Positions 7,194 to 14,986 of a stretch of 36,721 bases of DNA are shown one piece after another. Position 1 is the stretch's first letter. Every line of letters begins with the position of its first letter. Both the position numbers and the translations under genes were made by a program. Origin of the DNA: Lautropia mirabilis (lineage in GTDB: Bacteria > Pseudomonadota > Gammaproteobacteria > Burkholderiales > Burkholderiaceae_B). Below the pieces are notes generated by a model that was given only the letters and a program-made list of their open reading frames with translations, did not search any database and had not been told where the DNA came from. Location: NCBI GenBank assembly GCA_945876565.1, contig CAMCOS010000026.1:1-36721 (forward strand), in the 5' to 3' direction.

Positions 7194-8354
7194 ATGACGA
7201 ACAGCACATGGCTACGGACTTTCATGGCTAGCGTGCTGAGCGTTGGCAGCCTGGCTTTTGGTCAGGCTGCGCAAGCTGACAGTGCCTACGATTGGCAGTT
7301 ACCAGGCTGGGTTCCTGCGCCGGTGGTGCCCGCAGATAATCCCATGACGCTTGAGAAAGTTGAGCTTGGCCGGCATCTGTTTTATGACACCCGGCTCTCG
7401 GCCGATGGATCAATGTCGTGTGCGACTTGCCACGTTCAGGCGCTTGGTTTTGCGGATGGGCGCTCAACCACGCCGGGTGTGACCGGTGAGCAAGGGATTC
7501 GAAACTCGATGGCTCTGGGCAACGTGGCGTATTTGCCGGTTCTGACCTGGATGAACCCGCAACTGACGTCCATGGATATCCAGAGCTTGATACCGCTGTT
7601 CGGTGAACACCCCGTAGAGATGGGCATGGCCGGCCGTGAGCAAGCATTGTGGTCACAGCTTAAGTCAGACCCAAGGTATGTTGAGCTTTTTACTGCCGCT
7701 TATCCCGAGCAAGCGAAGCAGGGAGATCAAGCGCTATATACCCTGTCAACCTTGACCAAAGCGCTCTCCGCATTCCAGCGCACACTGTTGTCGTTTGATA
7801 GCTCCTACGACCGTTACAAGTACGGCAATGATCCAAATGCAATCAGCGATTCAGCCAAGCGGGGTGAGACCTTGTTTTTTGGGGAGAAGATGGAGTGCTA
7901 TCACTGCCATGGTGGACTGAACTTCACCGACAATGTGGTGCACGAACGCATGCCATTCCCAGAGCTCGGGTTTCACAACACTGGGCTCTACAACGTCGAC
8001 GGCAAAGGTAGCTATCCCATCGAGAACCCAGGAATTGTCGAATTCACAGCCGAGCCCCGCGATCAAGGCAAGTTTCGAACGCCGAGTCTGCGCAATGTGG
8101 CGGTGACAGGTCCGTATATGCATGATGGCTCGATTGCCACGTTAGAAGAGGTTCTGCGGTCGCACTACGCCGTTAAAGGTAAGGGAGCCAGTTTGAGCGG
8201 TCAGCCCAATCCGCTGCGCAGTGAGTTGATCATCGGGTTTTCAATTGACGAGGCAGAAATTGCGGACCTACTGGCTTTTCTGCATTCATTGACAGACGAG
8301 AAGTTTCTGGCTGATCCCCGGTTTGCGAATCCTTGGCCTTCAAAGATCCAGTAG
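7194..8354 (+). CDS. mbnH: MbnH-family di-heme enzyme
   Basis: Periplasmic di-heme protein of 386 residues related to bacterial cytochrome c peroxidases and MauG. In known pairs MbnH oxidises a tryptophan of MbnP to kynurenine through a high-valent heme state. A signal peptide ends near AQA (residue 28). Two c-type heme sites are visible: CATCH at 76-80 and CYHCH at 235-239. The peroxidase-family segments LGRHLFYDTRLS, RTLLSFDSSYDRY, KFRTPSLRNVAVTGPYMHDG and ELIIGFSIDEAEIADLLAFL are all present. The ATG abuts the TAA of mbnP, so the pair is almost certainly translated from one mRNA. The length is complete. Confidence 0.9.
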   Translation: MTNSTWLRTFMASVLSVGSLAFGQAAQADSAYDWQLPGWVPAPVVPADNPMTLEKVELGRHLFYDTRLSADGSMSCATCHVQALGFADGRSTTPGVTGEQGIRNSMALGNVAYLPVLTWMNPQLTSMDIQSLIPLFGEHPVEMGMAGREQALWSQLKSDPRYVELFTAAYPEQAKQGDQALYTLSTLTKALSAFQRTLLSFDSSYDRYKYGNDPNAISDSAKRGETLFFGEKMECYHCHGGLNFTDNVVHERMPFPELGFHNTGLYNVDGKGSYPIENPGIVEFTAEPRDQGKFRTPSLRNVAVTGPYMHDGSIATLEEVLRSHYAVKGKGASLSGQPNPLRSELIIGFSIDEAEIADLLAFLHSLTDEKFLADPRFANPWPSKIQ

Positions 8355-8379
8355 CGCGGGTTTCCAGTAGCGCGGGTTA
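8348..8379 (+). repeat. 16-bp perfect tandem duplication over the mbnH stop codon
   Basis: The unit TCCAGTAGCGCGGGTT occurs twice without a gap (8348-8363 and 8364-8379). The first copy contains the last Gln codon and the TAG stop of mbnH. It looks like a simple slippage duplication and does not alter the protein. Confidence 0.9.
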
Positions 8380-8692
8380 TTTGTGAAGTTATTGGTGAGG
8401 TCGGTTAAGACCTGTTTGCTGATACTTGATAAACCTAATTAGTCGGTGCGCTGGGTGATCTTTTCGTTAGTAGAAATGTTTCGCTGAACGTCACTTGTCG
8501 GCAAGCAACAGACGCCGTAATATCACGCTCAGCCAGCCTGTGCTCCTAAGTGAATTCACCTGTTGCGCTGGCAAAAGGTCATCGTGGTTTCCTACCTGCG
8601 AATCAGCTTGTTGAGCCGGCCCAGTGAAGGCCAGGCAGCGTTCTTTCGCGGTTTTGTTCCTTCAGAAAGTGGTGCTTTCTGCCCGGTGCCAT
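8380..8692. other. Gene-free stretch between mbnH and the EamA gene
   Basis: No coding frame, tRNA or convincing terminator is seen. A 5-bp hairpin, AGGTC and GACCT near 8398-8413, has no T run. The frame of the EamA gene is open back to a GTG at 8624, but without a ribosome site. Confidence 0.5.
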
Positions 8693-9592
8693 ATGCCTAG
8701 TGCTGCCCTGCAAAAATTGCTGTCCGGTGGCTATCAGCCGGGTCGAATTGGGGCGTCGCTGGTGATGGTGCTGCTGTGTGTGCTCTGGAGCATGTCGGGC
8801 GTGGTTGCGCGCCAAATGGAAAGTGCCCAGGGTGTTGAGATGGCGTTTTGGCGCAGCAGCTTTTGTTGCTTGACGCTCGTGGTGTGGACCTCTGTCTATG
8901 CCCGACAAAACCCACTAAAACTGGTCATGGGCATGGGTTGGCGCGGCGTGGTCTCCGGCCTGTTGTGGAGTGTGATGTTCACGTGCTTCATGCTGGCGGT
9001 CATGTTAACGACAGTAGCCAACACGCTCTTGGCCATCAGTCTATCGCCGCTGGTTGCCGCCGTTCTTGCCAGGCTGATGCTCGGCATACGGATTCCGCGT
9101 GTGACCTGGACCTGTATTTTGCTTGCTTGCGTGGGCATTTGGTGGATGTTCAGGGACGGGTTGTCCGGTGACGGATTGATGGGTGTGCTGATTGCGCTGG
9201 GTATTCCTTTGGCTTCAGCGACCAACCTCATCTTGTTGCGCAAGTCCAAAGAGCGCATCAGTCTAGCGCCAGCGGTCATGCTCGGCGGGTTTTTTTCTGC
9301 TGCATTGATGTTGCCGTTTGCGTTTCCGGGCTCAGCGACCGGATTTGATATCGCCTGGCTAGCATTTCTGGGTATCTTTCAGCTGGCGCTGCCCTGTACG
9401 GTTTTGGTGTGGCTGACCCGGTTCTTGCCGCCCCAAGAAATTGCACTTCTGGCGCTGCTAGAGGTGATTTTGGGTTCGGTCTGGGCCTGGCTTTGGGGCA
9501 ATGAGCCGATTCCGCTTGCGACTTTGCAGGGTGGTATTTTGATCATTGGGGCGCTCATGTTCAACACCCTTAGGCGCCAGCAATCGGTTTGA
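8693..9592 (+). CDS. EamA-family (DMT superfamily) transporter
   Basis: An inner-membrane protein of 299 residues with about ten hydrophobic segments in two repeats, the layout of drug/metabolite transporters. The first EamA repeat covers about residues 20-145 (LCVLWSMSGVVARQM... up to LAISLSPLVAAVLARLMLGI) and the second about 155-295, ending in the typical LALLEVILGSVWAWLWGNE and GGILIIGALMF segments. Members export amino acids, nucleotides or other small metabolites; the substrate cannot be told. The ATG at 8693 is chosen as the first ATG before the hydrophobic part; a GTG at 8624 is possible. It converges with kup (31 nt apart). Confidence 0.82.
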   Translation: MPSAALQKLLSGGYQPGRIGASLVMVLLCVLWSMSGVVARQMESAQGVEMAFWRSSFCCLTLVVWTSVYARQNPLKLVMGMGWRGVVSGLLWSVMFTCFMLAVMLTTVANTLLAISLSPLVAAVLARLMLGIRIPRVTWTCILLACVGIWWMFRDGLSGDGLMGVLIALGIPLASATNLILLRKSKERISLAPAVMLGGFFSAALMLPFAFPGSATGFDIAWLAFLGIFQLALPCTVLVWLTRFLPPQEIALLALLEVILGSVWAWLWGNEPIPLATLQGGILIIGALMFNTLRRQQSV

Positions 9593-9623
9593 TTGCTGGC
9601 CTGTTTAGGTGTGGTGAGCCGAG

Positions 9624-11495
9624 CTACAAAACCAACCTTGCTCCAATCTCCATCACACGATCCGTCGGCATCTCGAAAATCCGAGCGTTGGGTGCTGCAT
9701 TGCGTAGCAGCACCGCAAACAGTCTCTTTTGCCAAACCGACCAGCCGCTTGCGTGATCAACCTCGATTGCCCACCGGTTAAGCAAGTACGTGTAATTGGC
9801 TCGGGTGTCATCGTTGGGAAACAATTTGCGCAAGTCTGCCGGCAAATTGATTCGGTCGCTGTAGCCGTACCTCAGAATCACTAGGTAAATTTCCTGGCCC
9901 ATGTCGGTCAAGCTTGCTCGCTGCCGGAGCAGTATTCTGGGTACCTCTTCAATCGCGATATTTAGGCAGATGACCTTCTGGGGTATGGTGTGCAAGCGCT
10001 CGCCCATGCGCACCAGTGCCATCGGTGCGATCCGTTCGTCACTCGTTAGGCACACGGCGGTGCCCTCGGCTCGATATGGCTGTATTTTTTTCAGCTTGTC
10101 CAAGAACTCTTCCAGCAGCTGGCTATGTTGGGATTCGTGCGCCTGGATGGCTCGCAGTCCTTTTATCCAAGCGCTCATCACCAGCAGTATTAGTATGGAG
10201 AAGCCAATCGGGAACCAGCCGCCGTTCATGAACTTCAGGGCATTGGCGCTAAAGAACAGTGTGTCAACGACCAGGAAGGGCAGTGCACCGAGCAACGCTT
10301 TGCTCCAGTGCCAGCCTCGCAGGTGAATTACAACGGCAATGGCAAACAGATCCGTGATCAACATCGTGCCAGTCACTGCAATTCCGTAGGCAGCACTCAT
10401 GGCGTTTGATGACTGGAAATACAGCACCAAGGTCACCACCAAAACGAGCATCATCCAGTTCACGGCAGGCATGTAAATCTGACCAGAACTTTCTTCGGAT
10501 GTGTGTACGACCCGCATGCGCGGCACCACGCGCAGTTGAATAAGCTGCTGCGTCATCGAGAACACGCCAGAGATTACCGCTTGTGAGGCGACCACGGTTG
10601 CAAGGGTAGCGAGAATCACCAATCCATTGAGTGCCCATTCAGGTGCCATCCGGAAAAAAGGATTGTGGATATTCTCAGACGATTGCAACACCAGCGCGCC
10701 TTGACCCAAATAGTTCAAAACCAACGCGGGAAATGCCATGAGCAACCAGGCACGCCGTATCGGGCTTGCCCCAAAATGCCCCATGTCGGCATACAACGCT
10801 TCGGCACCAGTCAGGCAAAGCACAACTGCGCCAAGCACAAAAAAACTTAGGATTGATTCGGCCTTAATGAACTCGATGGCATACAGCGGGTTGATGGCCA
10901 ACAGAATTTCGGGGTTCTTTGCGATGGAGTTTACCCCCATTAGCGCCAAGACCACAAACCACACGAGCATGGTGGGGCCAAATAGCTTTGAGATGCGCTC
11001 AGTGCCCTGGCGCTGCAAGAAAAACAGCGCAACCAAAATGATGATCGATACCGGAACCACGTACTTGCCAAGCGTTGGTGAGATGGTCTCTAGGCCTTCT
11101 ACGGCAGACACCACCGAAATAGCCGGTGTGATGATGCCATCGCCGTAAAACAGTGCCGCTCCAATGAGCCCTAGCAGCAGGAACCAACGCCGTAAAGTGC
11201 TGTTGCTTGCTGCTTTGTTTAGCAGCAAGGTCATTAATGCGACGATGCCACCCTCGCCGTCATTGTCAAAGCGCATGATGAACAGCACATATTTGACTGT
11301 CACGATAACAATCAACGCCCAAATAAAGAGCGATAAAACGCCGTAGACGTTTTCTGGGGTGACCGCGACGGGATGTAATGCGTCTGAAAAAACGGCTTCA
11401 AACGCATATAGAGGGCTTGTACCGATATCGCCGAATACAACGCCTAAAGCGCTCACGATCAGGGCAATTCCGGCGGGTTTAGCGGCAACAGTCAA
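9624..11495 (-). CDS. kup: Kup (TrkD) low-affinity potassium transporter
   Basis: Inner-membrane K+ uptake protein, about 623 residues, the usual length. Kup proteins bring in K+ with protons. The family signature SALGVVFGDIGTSPLYAFEA lies near the N-terminus. About twelve membrane segments follow, with GDGIITPAISVVSAVEGL and LTGAEALYADMGHFG as further hallmarks. A soluble C-terminal domain of about 170 residues (PRILLRQRASLTDMGQEIYL... ) closes the protein. No ATG or GTG is available at the N-terminus. I place the start at the TTG at 11493-11495 because AAAAGGA lies 7 nt upstream; a TTG at 11522 is the alternative. A rare start codon may keep expression low. Confidence 0.92.
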   Translation of the reverse strand: MTVAAKPAGIALIVSALGVVFGDIGTSPLYAFEAVFSDALHPVAVTPENVYGVLSLFIWALIVIVTVKYVLFIMRFDNDGEGGIVALMTLLLNKAASNSTLRRWFLLLGLIGAALFYGDGIITPAISVVSAVEGLETISPTLGKYVVPVSIIILVALFFLQRQGTERISKLFGPTMLVWFVVLALMGVNSIAKNPEILLAINPLYAIEFIKAESILSFFVLGAVVLCLTGAEALYADMGHFGASPIRRAWLLMAFPALVLNYLGQGALVLQSSENIHNPFFRMAPEWALNGLVILATLATVVASQAVISGVFSMTQQLIQLRVVPRMRVVHTSEESSGQIYMPAVNWMMLVLVVTLVLYFQSSNAMSAAYGIAVTGTMLITDLFAIAVVIHLRGWHWSKALLGALPFLVVDTLFFSANALKFMNGGWFPIGFSILILLVMSAWIKGLRAIQAHESQHSQLLEEFLDKLKKIQPYRAEGTAVCLTSDERIAPMALVRMGERLHTIPQKVICLNIAIEEVPRILLRQRASLTDMGQEIYLVILRYGYSDRINLPADLRKLFPNDDTRANYTYLLNRWAIEVDHASGWSVWQKRLFAVLLRNAAPNARIFEMPTDRVMEIGARLVL

Positions 11496-11850
11496 CGGCT
11501 TATCCTTTTGCAAAACAATCAATCTAAAAAGTGAACCGGCTGCCAGTGAAACTTTTAGGAGCGCAAACGTGGTTGGGATTGGTTAATGCAGAATGGCAGT
11601 AACTTGAGTTTGTGTTTATAGCAGCGCAGCATGTCAGGGCGGTTGCTACCACTCGATTGTACGCAAGTTGATCAAAATCCGAGTGCGCCACAAAATTAAC
11701 CGTTCATCAAACGAGGGCCTTGCACTGAAACGCTGCATCTTGCTGCTGTTTGCGCAGTTGATGCTAGCTTTGGGCGGGTGATCAAAATATTTTCCATTTT
11801 TCACGACCTCCTCGTCTAGAATCCAGCTATTACACTGTGTGGGAGTATTT
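11496..11850. other. Divergent intergenic region between kup and the DUF3300 gene
   Basis: It must hold the promoters of both neighbours. On the plus strand TAGAAT near 11817 is a fair -10, but I find no good -35 for it. The minus-strand frame over 11646-11990 is a shadow of the DUF3300 gene start and lacks any family pattern. No RNA gene or strong hairpin is seen. Confidence 0.4.
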
Positions 11851-13035
11851 ATGGGTAAGCGTTTTACACCTTCCATTCCCGCAGCCAAGGCAGTTGCATT
11901 GGCTGTATCTATCGCGTTTGTGATGCCATCGGTGCTGCCGTTTACAACGCCGGTTGCGCTGGCGCAGTCTTCTGGCCAATCATCGAGCACGCAACAGCTT
12001 AGCGAGGCTCAGTTGGCCTCGTTGGTTGCACCAATTGCACTTTATCCAGATGCCCTGGTGGCCCAAATCCTGATGGCCTCAACCTACCCACTGGAAGTCG
12101 CTGAAGCCTATAACTGGCAAAAGTCGAACGAAAACCTCCAAGGGACGGCCTTAAACAATGCCTTAAAGCAACAGGCTTGGGATGCATCGGTCAAGTCACT
12201 GGTCTCCTTTCCCGCCGTGCTCGGCATGATGGGCTCGCAATTGAGCTGGACGCAACAACTGGGCAATGCGGTGTTGGCCCAACAAAAGGATGTCATGAGT
12301 GCGATCCAAGAATTACGTAAAAAGGCTCAAGCCTCCGGCGCATTGAAGTCCACATCCCAGCAAACGGTGTCCACCGAAGGCAGTGGCTCAGCCTCAACGA
12401 TCGTGATCCAGCCCGCGAACCCCCAAGTGGTCTATGTGCCAACCTACAACCCCACGGTGGTCTACGGCGGTTGGCCCTATCCAGCTTATCCGCCCGTGTC
12501 TTACTATCCACCGGGCTACGTGGCCGGCACGGCGCTCTTGTCCTTTGGTGTAGGCATGGCCGTTGGTGCCGCGCTCTGGGGTGGTTGCCACTGGGGTAGC
12601 GGGTCGATTACGGTGAACAACAACACGTTTAATAACTTCAATCGCAATACGGTCAACAACTACGTTAACAATCACCGTTCGCAAATCTCCAACTGGCGAG
12701 CTGATTCCCAGCGCGTCTCGCAAAACCGCACCGCGCTAGAGAACAATTCTCGGGTCAATGCCGAGCGTGACCAACTGCGTCAGAACCTCGATAGCCGCGG
12801 CTGGACGGGCAACGATGCCGACCGTGCTCGCAGTGACTTTCAAAACGCTGATCGTCGCAGTGACTTTCAAAACGCCGCGCGCAACAATGCGGATCGCCGA
12901 AGCGACATGGGCAATGCCGGCTCAAATCACTTCGGTGACTGGGATCACCAGCGTGGATTTGGTGATGTAAGCAGTGCGCGATTTGGTGGCGGTGACCGTT
13001 TCGGCGGCGGGCATTTTGGGGGCTTTCGTCGCTAG
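11851..13035 (+). CDS. DUF3300 domain exported protein
   Basis: An exported protein of 394 residues. The signal peptide ends near ALA (about residue 38). The DUF3300 domain (about 50-240) shows its hallmarks: LVAPIALYPDALVAQILMAS, YPLEVAEA, KSLVSFPAVLGMM and VIQPANPQVVYVPTYNPTVV. A Tyr/Pro-rich stretch, a hydrophobic Gly/Ala segment and an Asn-rich part (NNNTFNNFNRNTVNNY) follow. The C-terminus is low-complexity Asn/Arg/Asp and Gly/Phe. DUF3300 proteins occur widely in proteobacteria; their function is not established. The ATG at 11851 has GGGAG just upstream. Charge-rich tails of this sort may bind polymers or nucleic acid outside the membrane (inference). Confidence 0.85.
   Translation: MGKRFTPSIPAAKAVALAVSIAFVMPSVLPFTTPVALAQSSGQSSSTQQLSEAQLASLVAPIALYPDALVAQILMASTYPLEVAEAYNWQKSNENLQGTALNNALKQQAWDASVKSLVSFPAVLGMMGSQLSWTQQLGNAVLAQQKDVMSAIQELRKKAQASGALKSTSQQTVSTEGSGSASTIVIQPANPQVVYVPTYNPTVVYGGWPYPAYPPVSYYPPGYVAGTALLSFGVGMAVGAALWGGCHWGSGSITVNNNTFNNFNRNTVNNYVNNHRSQISNWRADSQRVSQNRTALENNSRVNAERDQLRQNLDSRGWTGNDADRARSDFQNADRRSDFQNAARNNADRRSDMGNAGSNHFGDWDHQRGFGDVSSARFGGGDRFGGGHFGGFRR
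12828..12875 (+). repeat. Direct repeat within the DUF3300 gene tail
   Basis: A 21-bp sequence at 12828-12848 recurs exactly at 12855-12875, a period of 27 bp (9 codons). It encodes the repeated peptide RSDFQNA. A third, partial version (RRSDMGNA) follows. The exact match suggests a recent in-frame expansion. Confidence 0.85.
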
Positions 13036-13079
13036 ACGGTATTGACGCAAATTATTTGAAATAAGACTTGGGGTTTGAA

Positions 13080-13442
13080 ATGAATAAAAAAATGACGCTA
13101 TCGCTAGCTGCATCGATCGCTTTGCTGGCAGTGCCAGCTGCACAGGCTGCGCAGTCCTCTATTACGACAGCGGAAATGCTTGAGTACTGTAAGGGCACGG
13201 GTGGCTCCTTTGTGACCTGCGAGATCTACGGTCAAGCGGTCTACGACACGTATCTGGTCATGAGTGACAGTGGGCAGGCCTTAAGGAACATTTGCGTCAA
13301 TCAGCCAGCGCCATCACGTACTGAAGTGATTGAAGGCTACGTTAAGTGGGCCCAAGGCAGTTCTAAGCTTGCGAGTGAGCCGGCTGCGCAGACCATGCTG
13401 CAGTATCTGGTTCAGCGTTTCCCTTGCCCCAAAACAAAATAA
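13080..13442 (+). CDS. Rap1a/Tai-family exported protein
   Basis: A small exported protein of 120 residues with a signal peptide ending near AQA. Four Cys in the mature part (EYCKG, VTCEIYG, NICVN, FPCPK) could form two disulfides. The pattern Y-C, then C-x-x-Y-x-x-A-x-x-D, then a helical region ending in RFPC fits the Rap1a/Tai family. Its founding members are immunity proteins against type VI amidase effectors. No type VI gene or amidase is near, and many stand-alone Rap1a proteins have no proven role, so immunity should not be assumed. The start at 13080 has a G-rich ribosome site upstream. It follows the DUF3300 gene by 44 nt on the same strand. Confidence 0.7.
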   Translation: MNKKMTLSLAASIALLAVPAAQAAQSSITTAEMLEYCKGTGGSFVTCEIYGQAVYDTYLVMSDSGQALRNICVNQPAPSRTEVIEGYVKWAQGSSKLASEPAAQTMLQYLVQRFPCPKTK

Positions 13443-13491
13443 ATCCCATGGCCCCTAACTTTCCCGCTATTCTTTTACGGGGAAGTGGCCA

Positions 13492-13519
13492 TTGACAGCG
13501 GCTTGGCCTTGGATAACAC
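13492..13519 (+). promoter_or_regulatory. Candidate sigma-70 promoter of the CYTH-like/chrA operon
   Basis: A perfect -35 TTGACA (13492-13497) is followed after 16 nt by TAACAC (13514-13519), a weak -10. The site lies about 55 nt upstream of the ATG at 13573, in the only non-coding gap before this three-gene operon. Confidence 0.45.
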
Positions 13520-13572
13520 TTCACTGTTGAAAGCTCGGCCGCAACAAGCTTAACAATAACGAAGAACTCGAC

Positions 13573-14406
13573 ATGCCGAAAAAACTCAATCCGCAGATCA
13601 CTAACCGTGAGTTCAAGTTACTGCTTGAGCCAGAGGGATTGGACCACCGATCCAAAGTTAACGAGCTCATTGGCAAGGTTCGGGCTTTTTGCGAGCGTGA
13701 GCAGGTGGAGTTTTTCCACCTCGACAACGCATCAACAGGTTTGCGCAATGTATTTTTCTACGACACCCCAGGTGAGCACTTCCGTCATAACAAATTGATT
13801 TTGCGCGTGCGTGAGTCTCGTTCCAATGTCTGGGTTGATGATTGGTGCGAAATGACGTTCAAATGCCGCTCAGATAGTTTCAAAGAGGCATTGTCGTTTG
13901 ATCCAACCCCGAATTCCAAGTACAAATACCGCCGCCGCTTCAAGGAAGAGATATTGCGTGGAGATGGCATCGGTTCGGTCAGGACCATATACTCAAATAA
14001 CGCCATCATGGACTCGGTGCCGGTTGAAGATGTGTTTGAACGGACCTTCGATAGTGTTGCAGAAACTTTTCCTGAATTATCCGGCTTGAACTTACCGAAA
14101 AAGCTACCGGTACGTGTTGTTGGCGGTCGTGCTAATAAGATCTTAGAAGCGAGCTTGCCTTTGGGTAACTTGTCATTTGGTGATCAGGTTCATGCGCACT
14201 GTGATCTTGCCATCTGGATGCGCAATGTGGGCGAGCCATTGGTCGGTGAGCTTGGCTACTCCTATCGCGTCAACGATGAGAATCGGGATGACAAAAAAGC
14301 CCACAAGCGTGCGGACGCGTTTTTTGTTGATTTGCAGCATGCCATCACCAACTGGTTGGCCACCGGTTCGACCAAAACTGCGCTCGTATACGGAAAGCCG
14401 GAATGA
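13573..14406 (+). CDS. Divergent CYTH-like (triphosphate tunnel) protein
   Basis: A soluble protein of 277 residues with no signal peptide. I recognise no close family, but the order of motifs resembles the CYTH/triphosphate tunnel fold: an N-terminal strand NREFKLLL (in place of ExExK), then NVFFYDTPGEHFRHNKLILRV, like the common Y-F-D-T-P...L-R-x-R core, then EMTFKCRS (x-T-x-K), RRRFKEEI and, near the end, EASLPLG and LVGELGYSYRV, resembling paired acidic strands. CYTH enzymes act on triphosphates with metal ions: adenylate cyclase CyaB, thiamine triphosphatase, inorganic triphosphatases. Whether the catalytic set is complete is unclear. Its last codon overlaps the chrA start (ATGA), so the genes are translationally coupled. 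GAAG lies 8 nt before the start. Confidence 0.55.
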   Translation: MPKKLNPQITNREFKLLLEPEGLDHRSKVNELIGKVRAFCEREQVEFFHLDNASTGLRNVFFYDTPGEHFRHNKLILRVRESRSNVWVDDWCEMTFKCRSDSFKEALSFDPTPNSKYKYRRRFKEEILRGDGIGSVRTIYSNNAIMDSVPVEDVFERTFDSVAETFPELSGLNLPKKLPVRVVGGRANKILEASLPLGNLSFGDQVHAHCDLAIWMRNVGEPLVGELGYSYRVNDENRDDKKAHKRADAFFVDLQHAITNWLATGSTKTALVYGKPE

Positions 14407-14984
14407 GCGAGCAAGCCTCAAGTGTTGACTTAGAGCCAGTGGCCAAGCCAACGCTGCGGGAGTTGTTTTTTGAGTTCTTAATTATTGGTGCGGTCAGTTT
14501 TGGTGGTGGTATCGTTGCTTACCAAAAAATCCTTCTGACCGAAAAGAAGCGCTGGCTGACCGATGACGAATTCATGGCTGCCTTAGCCATTAGCCAAACC
14601 ATGCCAGGCTTGAACGCTGTGAACTTGGCAGTACTGAGCGGTGACAAGCTCAGAGGTGTCTTGGGTGCCATTTCAGCCACGGTTGGCTTACTCCTGCCTG
14701 GTTGCACGTTCGTGATGGTGGTCGGGCTGATTTATCTGGAAGGTGCCGATCATCCTATGGCCAATCTGATCTTGGGTGGCGTGGCAGCGGCTGCCACCGG
14801 GCTCTTAAGTGCGATTACCTACAAGCTTGGGCACAAGCAGTTCAGGGAATTGAAGGCGCTGATCATTCTCATGGCGACGTTTGTATTGATGAGCATCGTA
14901 TCGCTGTCATTGCCCATGGTGCTGCTCATCGTTGCGCCGATTGCGATTTACGTGTATCGCCCCAGAAAGGACGGGGGCAGGTAG
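14403..14984 (+). CDS. chrA: ChrA-family transporter, N-terminal half protein
   Basis: A 193-residue membrane protein of the short-chain CHR family. ChrA transporters export chromate; split versions work as two half-size proteins. Seen here are the CHR core LIIGAVSFGGGIVAYQKILL and the KRWLTDDEFMAALAISQTMPGL segment (family: W-x-x-x-x-x-F-x-x-x-x-x-x-x-Q-x-x-P-G). Five or six hydrophobic segments follow up to residue 185. The ATG overlaps the TGA of the CYTH-like gene. The second half follows two bases after the stop. Many CHR proteins have never been tested for chromate, so the substrate is an inference. Confidence 0.85.
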   Translation: MSEQASSVDLEPVAKPTLRELFFEFLIIGAVSFGGGIVAYQKILLTEKKRWLTDDEFMAALAISQTMPGLNAVNLAVLSGDKLRGVLGAISATVGLLLPGCTFVMVVGLIYLEGADHPMANLILGGVAAAATGLLSAITYKLGHKQFRELKALIILMATFVLMSIVSLSLPMVLLIVAPIAIYVYRPRKDGGR

Positions 14985-14986
14985 CC

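Noticed and set aside
8624-8692. N-terminal extension of the EamA transporter from a GTG
   Set aside because: No ribosome site and no membrane segment; the ATG at 8693 fits the family length.
11646-11990. Minus-strand 114-codon frame over the DUF3300 gene start
   Set aside because: It runs antisense to the signal peptide of a recognised gene and shows no motif.
13080-13442. A type VI effector-immunity pair involving the Rap1a/Tai-like gene
   Set aside because: No amidase effector, VgrG, Hcp or PAAR gene is in the window; the DUF3300 neighbour is no known effector.
14702-14986. Longer start for the second chrA half
   Set aside because: It overlaps the first half by nearly 300 bases; the ATG at 14987 has its own ribosome site.
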